This document shows positions 9,780 to 20,350 of a DNA stretch of 64,000 bases, piece by piece. The notes beneath the pieces were generated by a model. It worked only from the letters and a program-made list of their open reading frames with translations, was not told the origin of the DNA and searched no databases. The translations under genes and the position numbers were made by a program. Source of the DNA: Brachycybe producta (taxonomy: Eukaryota; Arthropoda; Diplopoda; Playtdesmida; Andrognathidae); assembly GCA_036925085.1 (NCBI GenBank), contig JAUPFP010000012.1:3392460-3456459 (forward strand), written 5' to 3'. Numbering within the stretch: position 1 is the first letter of the stretch; each line of letters opens with the position of its first letter.

Positions 9780-10538
9780 CCCAGGTCTGTGTGTGTGTAA
9801 TGTCCGAATTTATATAAATTTGAATAAATGAACCGTTTTTTTCTCAAGGTCAACTATATGTTGAACTCTTCCCATCCAAGAACCCCATGATATTAAATTC
9901 ATGATATTAAATTGGAGAGGGAAAAATGTTGGAAAGTGTAGAAGGGGAGAGAGAGAGAAAACTGGGAGGGGGTGAGGAGAAAAGTTTGGAAAGTGTAGAA
10001 GGGGGGATAGAGAGGGAAAAGTGGGAGGGGGTGACTGAAATTGAAATGAAAAGAGTAAAAAAAGGAAAAAAAACGACGCGCATGCACACTATTGCCTGTG
10101 AATTTTGCTGCCGTCATTTATGACGGGTTACCCCGCTAGTAACAAAATAATTAGCACATACTTTCATGTATTGGCTTCACGATGTTTCCTTTTTTATAAA
10201 TTTTGAAAAGGTCCTTCTATTTTTTAATAACGTTTAAAATCGTACATTTTTTAACTCCATGTTAAGTCCAATAGGACCAAAAAACCGTCCCCGAAATATT
10301 TGAAGAACTCCCATTAAAAACGACTTAGAACAATCACATAAAAATTAGCACGTGCATTAATGTATTGGTTTCTCGATGTTTCCTTTTTATAAGCTTAGCA
10401 CGTGAACTTGTTTTTCTATTAATTATTATGTGACTTGAAACCTGAAAAACCCCGTTAAAAACCGTTTTTTAATCAAAAACGATCGCAGCGCCTAAATTTG
10501 GAGAAGTTTTCAACAAAACGCTGTATCTAGGCTTTTAA
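9405..10538. mobile_element. PAL-B palindromic MITE, copy 1 (contains Helitron)
   Basis: The left end is CCTAGATACACGTCCATCTT and the right end ACGCTGTATCTAGGCTTTTAA. Both match PAL-B copy 2 at 20351-21062, which lacks the middle insertion. Comparison with copy 2 (GATTTAGAACAGTAACC) shows that the Helitron at about 9717-10139 went in between AACA and TAAC. It does not code for protein. Confidence 0.75.
9717..10139 (+). mobile_element. Short Helitron with (TA)n 5' end
   Basis: The left part is a (TA)n run (about 9717-9775) leading into ATAATATCCCAGGTCTGTGTG, a start shared with copies at 13129, 35800 and, inverted, 48.6 and 49.2 kb. The right end has the hairpin CCGTCATTTATGACGG, then TTACCCCGCTAG and a host T. 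There is no target duplication, as expected for rolling-circle insertion. The small open frames inside (9899-10123, both strands) come from a purine-rich GGAGAGGG tract and are not genes. Confidence 0.75.
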
Positions 10539-11553
10539 GTTTTTTTGTTTCGAATAATAAAATGTTCCTCAACTTCTAGTGTTTCCCCCCTAGGAATTCA
10601 TGAATATGACTTTAATAATTGAGACCATTTTAACATTGTTTGTGTGGTTTTTTTTTGAAAAAAAAGGGGTGTGGTGTAATTCTAAACGTGATGATGATCA
10701 TGAGATAAAATTTTAATTTCATTTTTAGACTAAGCTGCTAGTCTATAACTTATTAATGTATTTATGTTAATAAAGAAGTGAGAACCATGAGGACCACTAC
10801 CTCCTACACTAGTACAATTCCCGTGAGATTCTAAACTACTATTCATTGTTGCAATTTGCTTTGCTGATGACATAGAATACAACAAAAATAAAAAACAAAA
10901 ACAAGGAACCTTTTGCGTTACTCAATGAGGTCTGTTCAGTTCTATATACTTGTAAGTTTAATTAATGTGTTCAGCTATGCTATAATTAGCTAATTATTTT
11001 GCTAATTAGCATTTAAATGACATAATCACAATATGCAAGATCAGCGTTCACTTTCCTCCTTTTTTTTTGTTTGTTTACAATGATTTTCAAACTTGTCACA
11101 GGTGAAGGAATTGTGGCCTAAAATTCAGGAAGAAAACTCTAAACTTTTACTTCAAAACAGATTTGTAAGCAAAACTTGGTGCTATTACCTTTAGGTGATT
11201 TTTATTCAGGCACAATAGGCCCTTGCCTAGAGGCTAGAGCCCCCCCCCCCCCAATTATTTGGGTCCGTAAAAATCAATACTTTATTCAAGTGTATTAAAA
11301 AAAATAAAGCAATTCATATTTAACCTTGATATTGTGAAGGGCGTAGGGGAGGAATCACATATGCAAGTTAGGGTTTCCATGACTGGTCACCTTATAGTAT
11401 TACCGGTTTTTCGGTAATGTGCAGCGTTATACCGAAACATGTAATACCGGTAAATTTCGCTAATAAAGCTAAAAAATTAATAAGCTATACTACTTCCTAA
11501 AACAAATAAAATACAATATAAATTAACCCACACCACAGTCAAGAATATCCTAC
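10539..11553. other. No gene; one fragment of a TTACCGG-type hAT end
   Basis: Mostly plain AT-rich sequence, with a poly-C run near 11232-11243. At about 11370-11475 lies GGTTTCCATGACTGGTCACC followed by TATTACCGGTTTTTCGG, a one-ended fragment of the element seen complete at 21611-22295. Nothing codes. Confidence 0.5.
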
Positions 11554-12152
11554 TACAGGGTGGGCCAAAAAAAGTGAGAACATCGCGTAAAAAGTAATAT
11601 AATTACATCAAAATTTGTTTAACTGTATCCATAATAGATGAAATTGTTTACTCATTTACTTACTTACCTATTTAGCTATATAATGTCTTTATTTCGACAA
11701 TTTCTGGGCGCCATCTTTGGTTTTAATATGCCAATTGTTTACATCAGCAGGTTAAATTTTTTTTTTACCAAGAATGACAAAAATTACCGCGGAAGACCGT
11801 ATTCTGATTAAACATTTGCGAATTGAAAAACAGTGGGGTGCTAGGAGAATGACCAATGAGTTTCCAAACAAAGTCTGGAGCATAGCTAGTGTTAGTCGGG
11901 TTATCAATAAAATTGACAACGACGGTACAACAGAACGTAAACCCAGAAGTGGTAGACCAAAATCTGGCAGAACACAACAGAATATTGAGCGGGTGAGTGG
12001 GCTGATCTGCAGTCAAGATGATGATCCTCACAGTCACAAAAGTCCGCGGGAAATACAAACAAAATTACATGAAACAATATAATTAATTAAATTATATTTT
12101 TAAATAACTCGTATGCTACAAGATGTTCTCATTTTTTTTGGCCCACCCTGTA
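11554..12152 (+). mobile_element. Tc1/mariner deletion derivative with TA duplication
   Basis: The element at 11556-12150 (595 bp) is bounded by CAGGGTGGGCCAAAAAAAGT and, in complement, CAGGGTGGGCCAAAAAAAAT (about 28 bp of inverted repeat with one mismatch). It is flanked by TA on both sides. The interior retains the 5' part of a transposase gene (11774-12082) and lacks the DDE/D catalytic domain. A lone relic of the same terminus (GGGCCACCCTGTA) lies near 21165. Confidence 0.9.
11774..12082 (+). CDS. Truncated mariner transposase: DNA-binding domain only (102 aa)
   Basis: The product is a compact N-terminal DNA-binding region typical of Tc1/mariner transposases. Residues about 1-50 form the first helix-turn-helix (start ITAEDRILIKHLRIEKQWGA, recognition segment SVSRVINKID). 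A basic linker with GRPKSGRT, resembling the family's GRPR AT-hook-like motif, precedes the start of the second helix-turn-helix. The frame ends in AT-rich sequence before any catalytic Asp. Full-length relatives are about 330-350 aa. The ATG is the first in frame, about 220 bp inside the left end. If expressed it could bind element ends without cutting; that is inference. It may equally be an unexpressed leftover. Confidence 0.75.
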   Translation: MTKITAEDRILIKHLRIEKQWGARRMTNEFPNKVWSIASVSRVINKIDNDGTTERKPRSGRPKSGRTQQNIERVSGLICSQDDDPHSHKSPREIQTKLHETI

Positions 12153-12210
12153 TATGAAATGATGTTAGTCAACGCACAGTATAATCTAGAAACCTACATT
12201 GTGCAAAAAA

Positions 12211-12372
12211 TTGAAGCCCAGCCCAGACCATGAAACTTTATACCAGGCCCACGAAGCCCATCAAGCCCACCAGGCCCATGAAGCTCATCAGGCCCACAAA
12301 GCCCACCAAACCCATGGCCTTTAAAATAAAAATGACAATCCAAGCCCAGCCCAGCCCATGGGCTGGGCTGGG
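12211..12372. repeat. GCCCA-rich imperfect tandem repeat with terminal palindrome
   Basis: Repeated AAGCCCACCAGGCCCATGAA-type phrases run from about 12212 to 12320. The block ends in a palindrome of CCAGCCCAGCCCATGG and its complement (about 12343-12372). Its composition contrasts sharply with the AT-rich surroundings. It interrupts or truncates PAL-A copy 2. Origin unknown. Confidence 0.6.
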
Positions 12373-12655
12373 TGCAATATGCACATTAAATATATGCTGA
12401 TTGAGTGATAGACTGACAAAAAATTGGTAAGTGCAGTTATATTTTTTTAAAAAAAAACTATTTAAAAATCGCGAATTTCTATCTCTTATGTTAAACCCCA
12501 TTGAGTATGTGCTCGTAACCAAAAAAAAAACATCCATTAAAATGCTCATAAAAATACCTAAAAATAATTTTTAAAAAACAAAAAAAATTCAGCACGTGCG
12601 CGAATGTGTTGGCTTCACTGTGGTTTAATTTGTTTTTTTTAAAATTACTTGTAAT
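12373..12655. mobile_element. PAL-A copy 2, partial
   Basis: Left-half fragment running from the GTGCACCTTAAATATATGCTG-like landmark to the central AGCACGTGCGCGAATGTG block and TTGGCTTCACTGTGGTTTAA. Both outer ends are missing. Confidence 0.75.
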
Positions 12656-12673
12656 ATAATTGATGTAAAAGTT

Positions 12674-12852
12674 TGTAACACTCAGTAACTACTAACTTGT
12701 GATCCCGCCAAAACCATGTAGCCTGGGGGGTAAACAACTCGTGCTTGTCCCTCCCTCCTTTAATCAATATTCAAGTGGCGGATGGATACTCTTAGGACCA
12801 TAATCACTTGGGCCTGGTTACACCTCGTAGGTGTACACAGGTCCAAGGTATA
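12674..12852 (+). mobile_element. LTR fragment (U3 part), coding-sense orientation
   Basis: Begins TGTAACACTCAGTAAC and runs through GATCCCGCCAAAACCATG to GGTCCAAGGTATAA, matching the coding-sense start of the LTRs at 22356/31255, including the region just before the TATA box. It breaks at 12852 next to repeat D. Diverged relic. Confidence 0.75.
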
Positions 12853-12854
12853 AC

Positions 12855-13125
12855 AAATGATTCAAGGAACCCTATAGACCTCCGTATATACGCTTTCATA
12901 TATCAAACAACCAATTTTCTTTAATTGTTACATGCGTATGCAAATGTACCCACGTGCGCGCATTTGTACGCACATGTACACACGTTTGCATATGTGTACG
13001 CACATGTCCACACGTGTGCGCATGTGTGTTAAACACACAAGTATGTAACACGTACATGACATAGTTACATGTGATGCGCATGCGTTAAATATCATTTGTA
13101 ATAATATGGTTTAAAATGTATTTTA
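12855..13125 (-). mobile_element. Repeat family D, copy 2 (short array)
   Basis: Inverted relative to copy 1. It opens with ATTCAAGGAACCCTATAGAC and CTTTCATATATCAAACAACC, then about 110 bp of the ACACGTGTGCGCATGTGT-type array (12930-13040), then GTACATGACATAGTTACATG and GATGCGCATGCG. The array is much shorter than in copies 1 and 3. Reading frames are artefacts. Confidence 0.65.
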
Positions 13126-13128
13126 ATA

Positions 13129-13149
13129 TATATATAATATCCCAGGTCT

Positions 13150-13180
<31 letters not shown>

Positions 13181-13487
13181 GAGTAACAAAAACCATTGAA
13201 GCACTTCGGAATTTATATAAATTTGAATAAATGAACCGTTTTTTTTTTTTCTCAAGGTCAACTATATGTTGAACTCTTCCTTTAGAAAGTGTAGAAGGGG
13301 GGAGAGAGAGAGAAAAGTGGGATGGGTGAGGAGAAAGTGTAGGTGGAGAGAGAAACGTGGAGGGGGAAAAGTGGAAGGGGGAAACTGAAATTGAAATGAA
13401 AGGAGTAAAAAAAGAAAAAAACGACGCGCATGTGCAAAATTGCTTGTAAATTTTGCTCCCGTCATTTATGACGGGTTACCCCACTAG
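13129..13487 (+). mobile_element. Short Helitron
   Basis: The 5' end is TATATATAATATCCCAGGTC, followed by a (GT)n tract. The 3' end has the hairpin CCCGTCATTTATGACGGG, then TTACCCCACTAG, with T next. The body shares GTCAACTATATGTTGAACTC and the GGAGAGAGAGAGAAAAG tract with the other copies. No coding capacity. Confidence 0.75.
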
Positions 13488-13516
13488 TACAAAAATAATA
13501 ACATAACATAGAATCA

Positions 13517-14240
13517 AGGAATTCAAGGAAGCCTATAGACCTCCATTGCTTTAATATACAGTATGCTTTCATATATCAAATAACCAACTTTTTTTATTGT
13601 TACATGTGTGCGCATGAGTATGCACATGAACACACGTGCGCGCATGAGTATGCACATGAACACACGTGCGCGCATGTGTACGCACGTTTACACATGTGCG
13701 CGCATGTGTACGCACGTTTACACATTTGTGCGCACGTGTACGCACGTGTACACACTTGTGCGCACGTGTACGCACGTGTGCGCACGTGTACGCACGTGTA
13801 CACACGTGTGCGCACGTGTACGCACGTGTGCGCACGTGTACGCACGTGTGCGCACGTGTATGCACGTGTACACACGTGTGCGCATGTGTACGCACGTGTA
13901 CACACGTGTGTGCACGTGTACGCACGTGTAAACACGTGTGTGCACGTGTACGCACGTGTAAACACGTGTGCGCACGTGTACACATGTGTGTGCACGTGTG
14001 CGCACGTGTGTGCACGTGTGTGCACGTGTACGCACGTGTGCGCACGTGTGTGCACGTGTGTGCACGTGTACGCACGTGTATGCACGTGTGTGCACGTGTA
14101 CGCACGTGTGTGCACGTGTGTAAGCACGTGTGTGCACATGTGTAAGCACGTGTGTGCACATGTGTAAGCACGTGTGTGCACGTGTGCGCATGTGTAAGCA
14201 TGTGTACGCACATGTGTGCATGTGTATATAGATAAACACA
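13517..14240 (-). mobile_element. Repeat family D, copy 3 (long array), truncated
   Basis: Left flank AATTCAAGGAAGCCTATAGA, CCTCCATTGCTTTAATATAC and CATATATCAAATAACCAAC, then the array. The far flank seen in copies 1 and 2 is missing; it is replaced at about 14240 by an LTR fragment. Confidence 0.65.
13604..14235. repeat. 630-bp alternating purine-pyrimidine array
   Basis: Nearly continuous alternation built from CACGTGTGCGCACGTGTACG-type units with a local period of about 12, 18 or 30 bp. The left third is rich in CACATG and CGCATG variants; the right end shifts to GTAAGCACGTGTGTGCACAT units. It has strong potential for Z-DNA, and CACGTG is densely repeated. Long Cys/Thr/His/Val reading frames on both strands are pure repeat translations. 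Confidence 0.9.
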
Positions 14241-14244
14241 CAAG

Positions 14245-14705
14245 CAGCTACATCTGCTCCCTAGCTGCTACAGCTAGCTCCTGCCTTATATAGTCTCCGG
14301 CCTCTGAAGAGAAGTTGATTACATATACATAAAGACCACGCTGTTTCTTGTTATAACGCTTTTATTCATCACTCGTATAGAAACACAGAATACAAGGATG
14401 ACTTACAAATACTAACGGTGTGTCCTCATGCCCATATTGTGGTACGGATAAGATCAACGTAATACAAAGGCAAGGACAAGAACTAACTACAAAGAGGAGC
14501 ACGGCCCTTTTATACCTTGGACCTGTGTACACCTGCGAGGTGTAATCACTACTAATCAGGTCCAAGTGACCATGGTCCTAAGTGTATTAATCCGCCACTT
14601 GAGTATGAGTCAGATAAATGAGTCAGAGGGGAGGGAGGGACGGTTGAGAGTTGTTTACCCTCCGGGCTATGGTTTTGGCGGGATCACGAATTACAGGGTG
14701 TTACA
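14245..14705 (-). mobile_element. LTR fragment, antisense, 5' part missing
   Basis: Homologous to the last two thirds of the LTR as written at 22356-23042. Shared blocks are CTCCGGCCTCTGAAGAGAAG, CCTTTTATACCTTGGACCTG, GTCCAAGTGACCATGGTCCT and the end GGGTGTTACA. It has a small internal insertion (AATCACTACTAATC) absent from the young LTRs. It lies head to head with the fragment at 14755-15105. Confidence 0.8.
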
Positions 14706-14754
14706 GTACTATGCTGATTAATATATCCGTATCACATCATGGGACCGTGGACCC

Positions 14755-15105
14755 ACCTTTGATTATGTATATTCATTCTTGTAATGTTTATGTTTCTCGA
14801 CAAGAATGAATAAAAGCGTTTACAATAAGAAACTACGTTGTCTTCTGTGTTGAAACTAATCCTTCTCTAGACAAGCCGGAGACACCATAGGGCAAGAAGA
14901 CATATTGACATATTGATCCCTGAGGAGCAACAACAACTTCCATCCAAGAAGGAAGATGCACATCAACAGGGGGCAGAAGAGATGGTCACCATCCTTCTGA
15001 GCAGATTACACCCCTATGCAGAAGGATGACTACAATCCATCACTATCCGACTACTTCTATGGCTCGAATCTTCTCCGTGCGGTCACCGCGCCATAAAGAG
15101 AAGAG
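14755..15105 (+). mobile_element. LTR fragment (R/U5 part), coding sense
   Basis: Contains AAGAATGAATAAAAGCG, matching the LTR polyadenylation signal region in coding sense, then AAGCCGGAGACACCATAGGG and CATCCTTCTGAGCAGATTAC, closer in places to the solo LTR at 60661 than to the young LTRs. Diverged and lacking its ends. Short open frames across it are not genes. Confidence 0.7.
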
Positions 15106-15169
15106 ACAAGCTATAGAAAAAGAGGATAATGAATTGTTAAATATTCATGAGGTCGCCATAAAGCTCACA

Positions 15170-15516
15170 AGTTGTTTGGATAAATTACTTGTAATTGTTA
15201 TAAAAGTTGCTTGAAAAAATTAACTTAGTTTATATTTGCATTTAAACTTGGGTAAATTTAATTTTCATAATTATTTAATTTTTTAAAATTATTTTTAGGT
15301 ATTTTTACGAGCATTTTAATGGATTTTTTTTGTGTATACTCAATGGGGTTTAAAGTAAGAGTTATAAATTCGCGATTTTGAAATTGTTTTTAAAACTAAA
15401 ACTGCACTTTCCAATGTTTTGTCATTCTATCAATCGATCTGCAAAATATTTAAAGTGCACATTGCACTTTGAAAACCTAATATTGCTGCGACTGTGTATT
15501 TAACATTTTTTCTTTA
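15170..15516. mobile_element. PAL-A copy 3, right-half fragment
   Basis: Begins with TAAATTACTTGTAATTG and AAGTTGCTTGAAAAAATTAA, an extension also found inverted in copy 6 (about 19700-19800). It then runs TTTACGAGCATTTTAATGGA, AAAGTGCACATTGCACTTTG and GCGACTGTGTATTTAAC. The outer terminus is missing. Copies 3 and 6 may form a subfamily. Confidence 0.65.
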
Positions 15517-16067
15517 TACTAATTACAGGCCTATTACATAAGGTTATTACTTTCATAAACTATTTCACTTATGTTAAATTCAAGTTTTATACGTCGGAGT
15601 CATTATATTTAGCCGCCTTATAAAAACTTGAACAAAAACTTGTGTTGTTTTTTTTCCATAAAATTAGAAAATAACTGAAAACAATTGGATTTTGTTTTTG
15701 TGGCTAAAAGTAAAATTCTCAAGTTGTTACTGCAGCTGTAGTGGATGCTGCGTGTAGCTAAAGCAGCCATGTGCATCTGGCAATATATACTTTTTAAGTA
15801 CATTGCTTCACATGTGTTCTTGAGAAGTGGATTTATAAAAATTGACAACTTCAGTGTCAATGCCAAACAGTAGAAAACAAAGCCAGTGTTTGAGAACACA
15901 GAGTGAATGGCCTGAGACATAAACTGCCTGGGGTACATGTATAGTTAGTTGCCTCACTCTAAGATGAAGTTTGTGACGTCAGAGTGGTTTGCAGAAAAAA
16001 AAAATTAGAGTTGTATCGTTTAGTCTAATTAATATGAAAGGAATGGATAGCAAACGTTTTTAACAGT
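15517..16067. other. No gene seen
   Basis: AT-rich. The minus-strand frame at 15618-15938 has no family resemblance and I do not call it. Confidence 0.4.
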
Positions 16068-16867
16068 TTAAGAGGTTACATCACAAAATTAGTTCGAAAA
16101 ATCTCCGCAAAGAGCGCTAGCATCGTTTTTCTATTGAGCCTATAGACCCAATGTTAAAAAAAAAATGTTAATTTTTAAAATACACAGTCGCGGCCAATAT
16201 GTTTATTTTTCATATTTAAAGTTGTCCAATATTAAGTTTTCAAAGTGCAATGTGCACCTTAATCTATCGAGTGATAGAATAAAAAAAAATAGGTAAGTGC
16301 GGTTCTATTTTTAAAAACTATTTCAAAATTGTAAATTTCTAACTCTTATGTTAAACTCCATTGAGTAGGCTTATGCACTCGTAAGCAAAAAAATCTATTA
16401 AAATGCTCGTAAAAATATCTAAAAATAATTTTAAATAACCACAATTAAACCATAGTGAAGTCAACACTTTTGCGCATGTGCTGATGTTTTTCTGTTTTTT
16501 TTTTTTAAATTATTTTTACGAGCATTTTAGAGGATGTTTTTTTGCTTACGAGCACGTACTCAATGGAGTTTAACATAAGAGTTAAAAATTCGCGATTTTC
16601 AAATATGTTTTAAAAATAGAAAGACACTTACCAATTTTTTGTCATTCTATCATTCGATCAACATATACGGCGATCATTGCACTTTGGAAACTTAAATATT
16701 GGACAACTTTAAATTTGAAAAATAAACATATTGCCACCGCGACTAACTTGTATTTTAAAAAAATAACACTTTTTCTTTAACATTGGGTCTATTTGGCTCA
16801 ATAGAAAAACGATGCTAGCGCTCTTTGCAGAGATTTTTCGAAGTAATTGTGTAATGTAGCCTCTTAA
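16068..16867. mobile_element. PAL-A copy 4, full length
   Basis: Ends TTAAGAGGTTACATCACAAA and TGTAGCCTCTTAA, with the complete palindromic landmark set between. The flanks AACAGTTT and AACAATTT resemble a target duplication with one mismatch, but the exact boundary is ambiguous. Confidence 0.85.
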
Positions 16868-18091
16868 CAATTTATCACCAACTCTTCTAGTTTCTAAAAC
16901 ACGTTGAAATTTTTTTTTGTAGTATTTGGGCTAAAAATTTGCTTGAAAAATCATAACTTTTCTCAAAACTACGGGTTTGGGCCGGTAGGAGAAGTGGGAG
17001 AGGAAGGAAACCTATAGAACATAATAATCATGCAGGCGTGACAAAAACAAAATAAATATCTATAAAACTCACCATAAAGTCTAAATTTGAACATATATTC
17101 TAAACGCAATTAACTTAATTTGTTAACTTGTTTCATTTGTTATGTTTAGATACTGGTTATGATCTTTTTATGTTGTTTACTCGAAAGGCTTTGAAAATAT
17201 GAAATTTTTTGTTTAAAAATGATATATACATATATATATTTTTTTAAGGTAAACAAAAATATAAGTAACATTACAATAATAATGGTGTGTGAACTATTTC
17301 TAAAATTAGATTAACTTTGAACGGCACTGTGGGGACATGAAGAGGGATCTTACCTTTTTTATTTTAAGGACTTCATCATTAACAGTTACTATATTGAGAA
17401 AACTAATTTTCTGACAGTAAATCAACATATGGTACATCTATGATAGGTTTATATTTTTGTTCTTTTTTCTCGTTTTTTGTGTTTAAAAATATGAAAAACA
17501 AAAAAAAAAAAAAGAAGTAGAGATATTCGAGAGATATTCTGTCTTTTTTTTTTTTTTGAATTTTGCTGTTTCTTCTGCTTACAAAATTACACGGGGCGAA
17601 ATTTCAGCTGCTAGCTCACTTTTTGAACATAAATAACTTTTTTTTTCTTTCTGGGTGATGGGTATCGTATGACACCCTGCAAAATGGGTGTTTTGAAGTA
17701 ACGTGATCGTTTTTTGGCCTTCCCTTCTAATATTATATTTTGTATACCAGTTCTAGGATCCGACACTATTTGAAGTCAAAACATATTCTCTTCAAGAGGG
17801 GTTTTTTTTGCATGCTTTAATAATAAGTTAATAACACTTTTAGGTAGAAGATATACTGGAAACGTTCCTAAGAATGGTACAATTCCATTGGTTTATATAT
17901 ACATAGACCTATATATATTACACTATTCCCTGGTGTAGTGCAGTATAGCAGCTTTACTATCAAGAATGATACCTTATATCTACTAAGTATATCAATATCA
18001 TGATATCATTTTGAGATATATATATTTTTGTCCCTAATTATGGTAAAAAAAATTTTTGTAAAATTCTACTAAAGTAGACCTCCGTTGTAGC
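16868..18091. other. No gene seen
   Basis: About 1.2 kb of AT-rich DNA. A14 and T15 runs flank GAGATATTCGAGAGATATTC near 17500-17560. No exon, RNA gene or element end is recognised. Confidence 0.4.
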
Positions 18092-18899
18092 TTAAGAGGT
18101 TACATCGCAAAATTACTTCAAGAAATCTCCGTAAAGAGCGCTAGCATAGTTTTTCTATTGAGCCCCATAGACCCAATTGTTAAAGAAAAAAATGTTAATT
18201 TTTTAAAATACACAGTCGCGGTGGCAATGTTTATTTTTCATATTTAAAGTTGTCCAATATTAAGTTTTCAAAGTGCAATGTGCACCTTAAATATATGCTG
18301 ATCTAGTGATAGAATGACAAAAAATTGGTAAGTGCGGATCTATTTTTAAAAAACTATTTCAAAATCGCAAATTTCTAACTAAATTGAGTACGCCCAATTA
18401 AGAAAAGAAAAAAAACATCTATTAAAATGCTCGTAAAATACCTAAAAAAATAATTTTAAAAACCCACAATTAAACCACAGTGAACATTGGCGCACGTGCT
18501 GATTTTTTTTCTGTTTTTTTAAAAATTATTTTTACGTATTTTGCGAGCATTTTAACGGATGTTGTTTTGCTTACGAGCGCGCGTACTCAATGGAGTTTAA
18601 CGCAAAGAGTTAGAAATTTGCGATTTTGAAATAGTTTTTTAAAAAATAGAACCGCACTTACCAATTTTTTTGTCATTCTATCACTAGATCAGCATATATT
18701 TAAGGTGCACATTGCACTTTGAAGACTTAATATTGGACAACTTTACATATAAAAAATAAACATATTGCCACCGCGACTGTGTATTTTAAAAATTAACATT
18801 TTTTCTTTAACATATTGGGTCTATGGGCTCAATAGAAAAACGATGCTAGCCGCTCTTTGCGGAGATTTTTCGAAGTAATTTTGTGATGTATTCTCTTAA
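18092..18899. mobile_element. PAL-A copy 5, full length
   Basis: Ends TTAAGAGGTTACATCGC and TGTATTCTCTTAA. It shares ACACAGTCGCGGTGGCAATG with copy 4 and has slight expansions at the central block. No coding frame and no clear target duplication. Confidence 0.85.
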
Positions 18900-19458
18900 G
18901 TATTACATCCATGTATATGGCAAAAAGGCTAAATGTTCAATATGCTGATGTGTTCAACACAATGTGGTAATTTACATTAACGGTAAACTGTATGTTTTAT
19001 TGTACTGTATGTATAAGCTAACAACATATACTGTATAATTGCATTAAATCCGCTTCCTAATTACAGCATGTTATTCTTGTGCTGAATGGATAGAAGTACA
19101 GTACAGTATGTTACGTAAATAATGAAACCAGTAGCGACCATTCCCTAATAATTCTCTAGCTGTTGTAGTAAACTTTTAAAGAACTCCGCTACTACTGTCT
19201 TGTTGAATTTTGCTGGTATTTATTTATTTTTTTTTGGTTGAGAAAAAGGCAACTGTTGCGGTTTCTGTAAAGTGGTTTTAATAGCCCCATTAGTAAGCAT
19301 CTAATAGATGTTCTTCTTGTATTTAAAAAAAAACACACTTTCAGAAAATGAAAGTGAAACCTGGACCACCGGAAATACATGTTAGCTCCAACTGAGATTT
19401 GGCGCCTAGATTTGCTTGCAGGAAGTTAACCAAACAGGTGCAAGGGAGAAAAGGGAGC

Positions 19459-19460
<2 letters not shown>
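18900..19460. other. No gene seen
   Basis: AT-rich sequence with repeated ACAGTATGT-type words (about 19000-19110). The minus-strand frame at 19192-19380 is not recognisable. Confidence 0.4.

Positions 19461-19541
<81 letters not shown>
19461..19541. repeat. (GA)n microsatellite
   Basis: About 40 uninterrupted GA dinucleotides preceded by the purine-rich AAAAGGGAGCAAAAGAG. Confidence 0.95.
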
Positions 19542-19543
<2 letters not shown>

Positions 19544-19664
19544 CTCAAAAAAGGAAAAAGAAGCAACAACTTAAATGAAATTTTAGATTTTGTTTATAAA
19601 TGTTACAATTTGTACCATTCAAAACTATGATATGTTCCATTCTATTTCTTAAAATCAAAAAGGT

Positions 19665-20190
19665 TTGCATAATTAATTAGAGCAATTTTATTTAACTAAG
19701 TTTAAATGAAAATATAAACTGAGTTAATTTTTCCAAAGCAACTTTTATAACAATTACAAGTAATTTTTCCAAGCAACTTTTACAGCAATTATAAGTAATT
19801 AAAAAAACACACACACAATTAAACCACAGTGATGCCAACACATTGGTGCACGTGCTGGTTTTTTAAATAGTTTTTTAAAATTATTTTTACGTATTTTTAC
19901 GAGCATTTTATTGGATGTATTTTTTTTGCTTACGAGCGATGTTTTTTTCTTATTTGGGCGTACTCAATGGAGTTTAACATAAGTTAGGAATTCGCGATTT
20001 TGAAATACTTTTTAAAAATAGAAGAACACTTACTAAGTTTTTGTCATTCTATCACTCGATCAGCATATATTTAAGGTGCACATTGCACTTTGAAAACTTA
20101 ATATTGGACAACTTTAAATATGAGTCTATGGGTTCTATAGAAAAATGATGCTAGTGCTCTTTGTGGAGATTTTTCGAAGTAATTTTGCAC
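19665..20190. mobile_element. PAL-A copy 6, partial
   Basis: Contains the extension shared with copy 3 (AAGCAACTTTTATAACAATT), the centre AATTAAACCACAGTGATGCC and the right half to GAGATTTTTCGAAGTAATTT. It breaks before the terminal CCTCTTAA at about 20188. Confidence 0.7.
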
Positions 20191-20350
20191 AGGACTATCC
20201 AGCTGCTTAATGACAACATTCGGGAAGAAATTCAAGCACTGGAGCCAGACATGTTAAGAGCCAGCATGGAAAATGCTGTACATAGTGAGAGCCCTTGCTT
20301 GCGAAGTGGAAAATGGAGGTGATTTACATGACGTCATTTTTCATACATAG

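Noticed and set aside
11774-12082. Possible host paired-box or HTH regulator
   Set aside because: The frame lies between mariner-type inverted ends with TA flanks and has the Tc1/mariner linker motif.
13569-14243. Open frames up to 224 codons on both strands
   Set aside because: Same cause: alternating purine-pyrimidine repeat. No unique protein sequence apart from short flanks.
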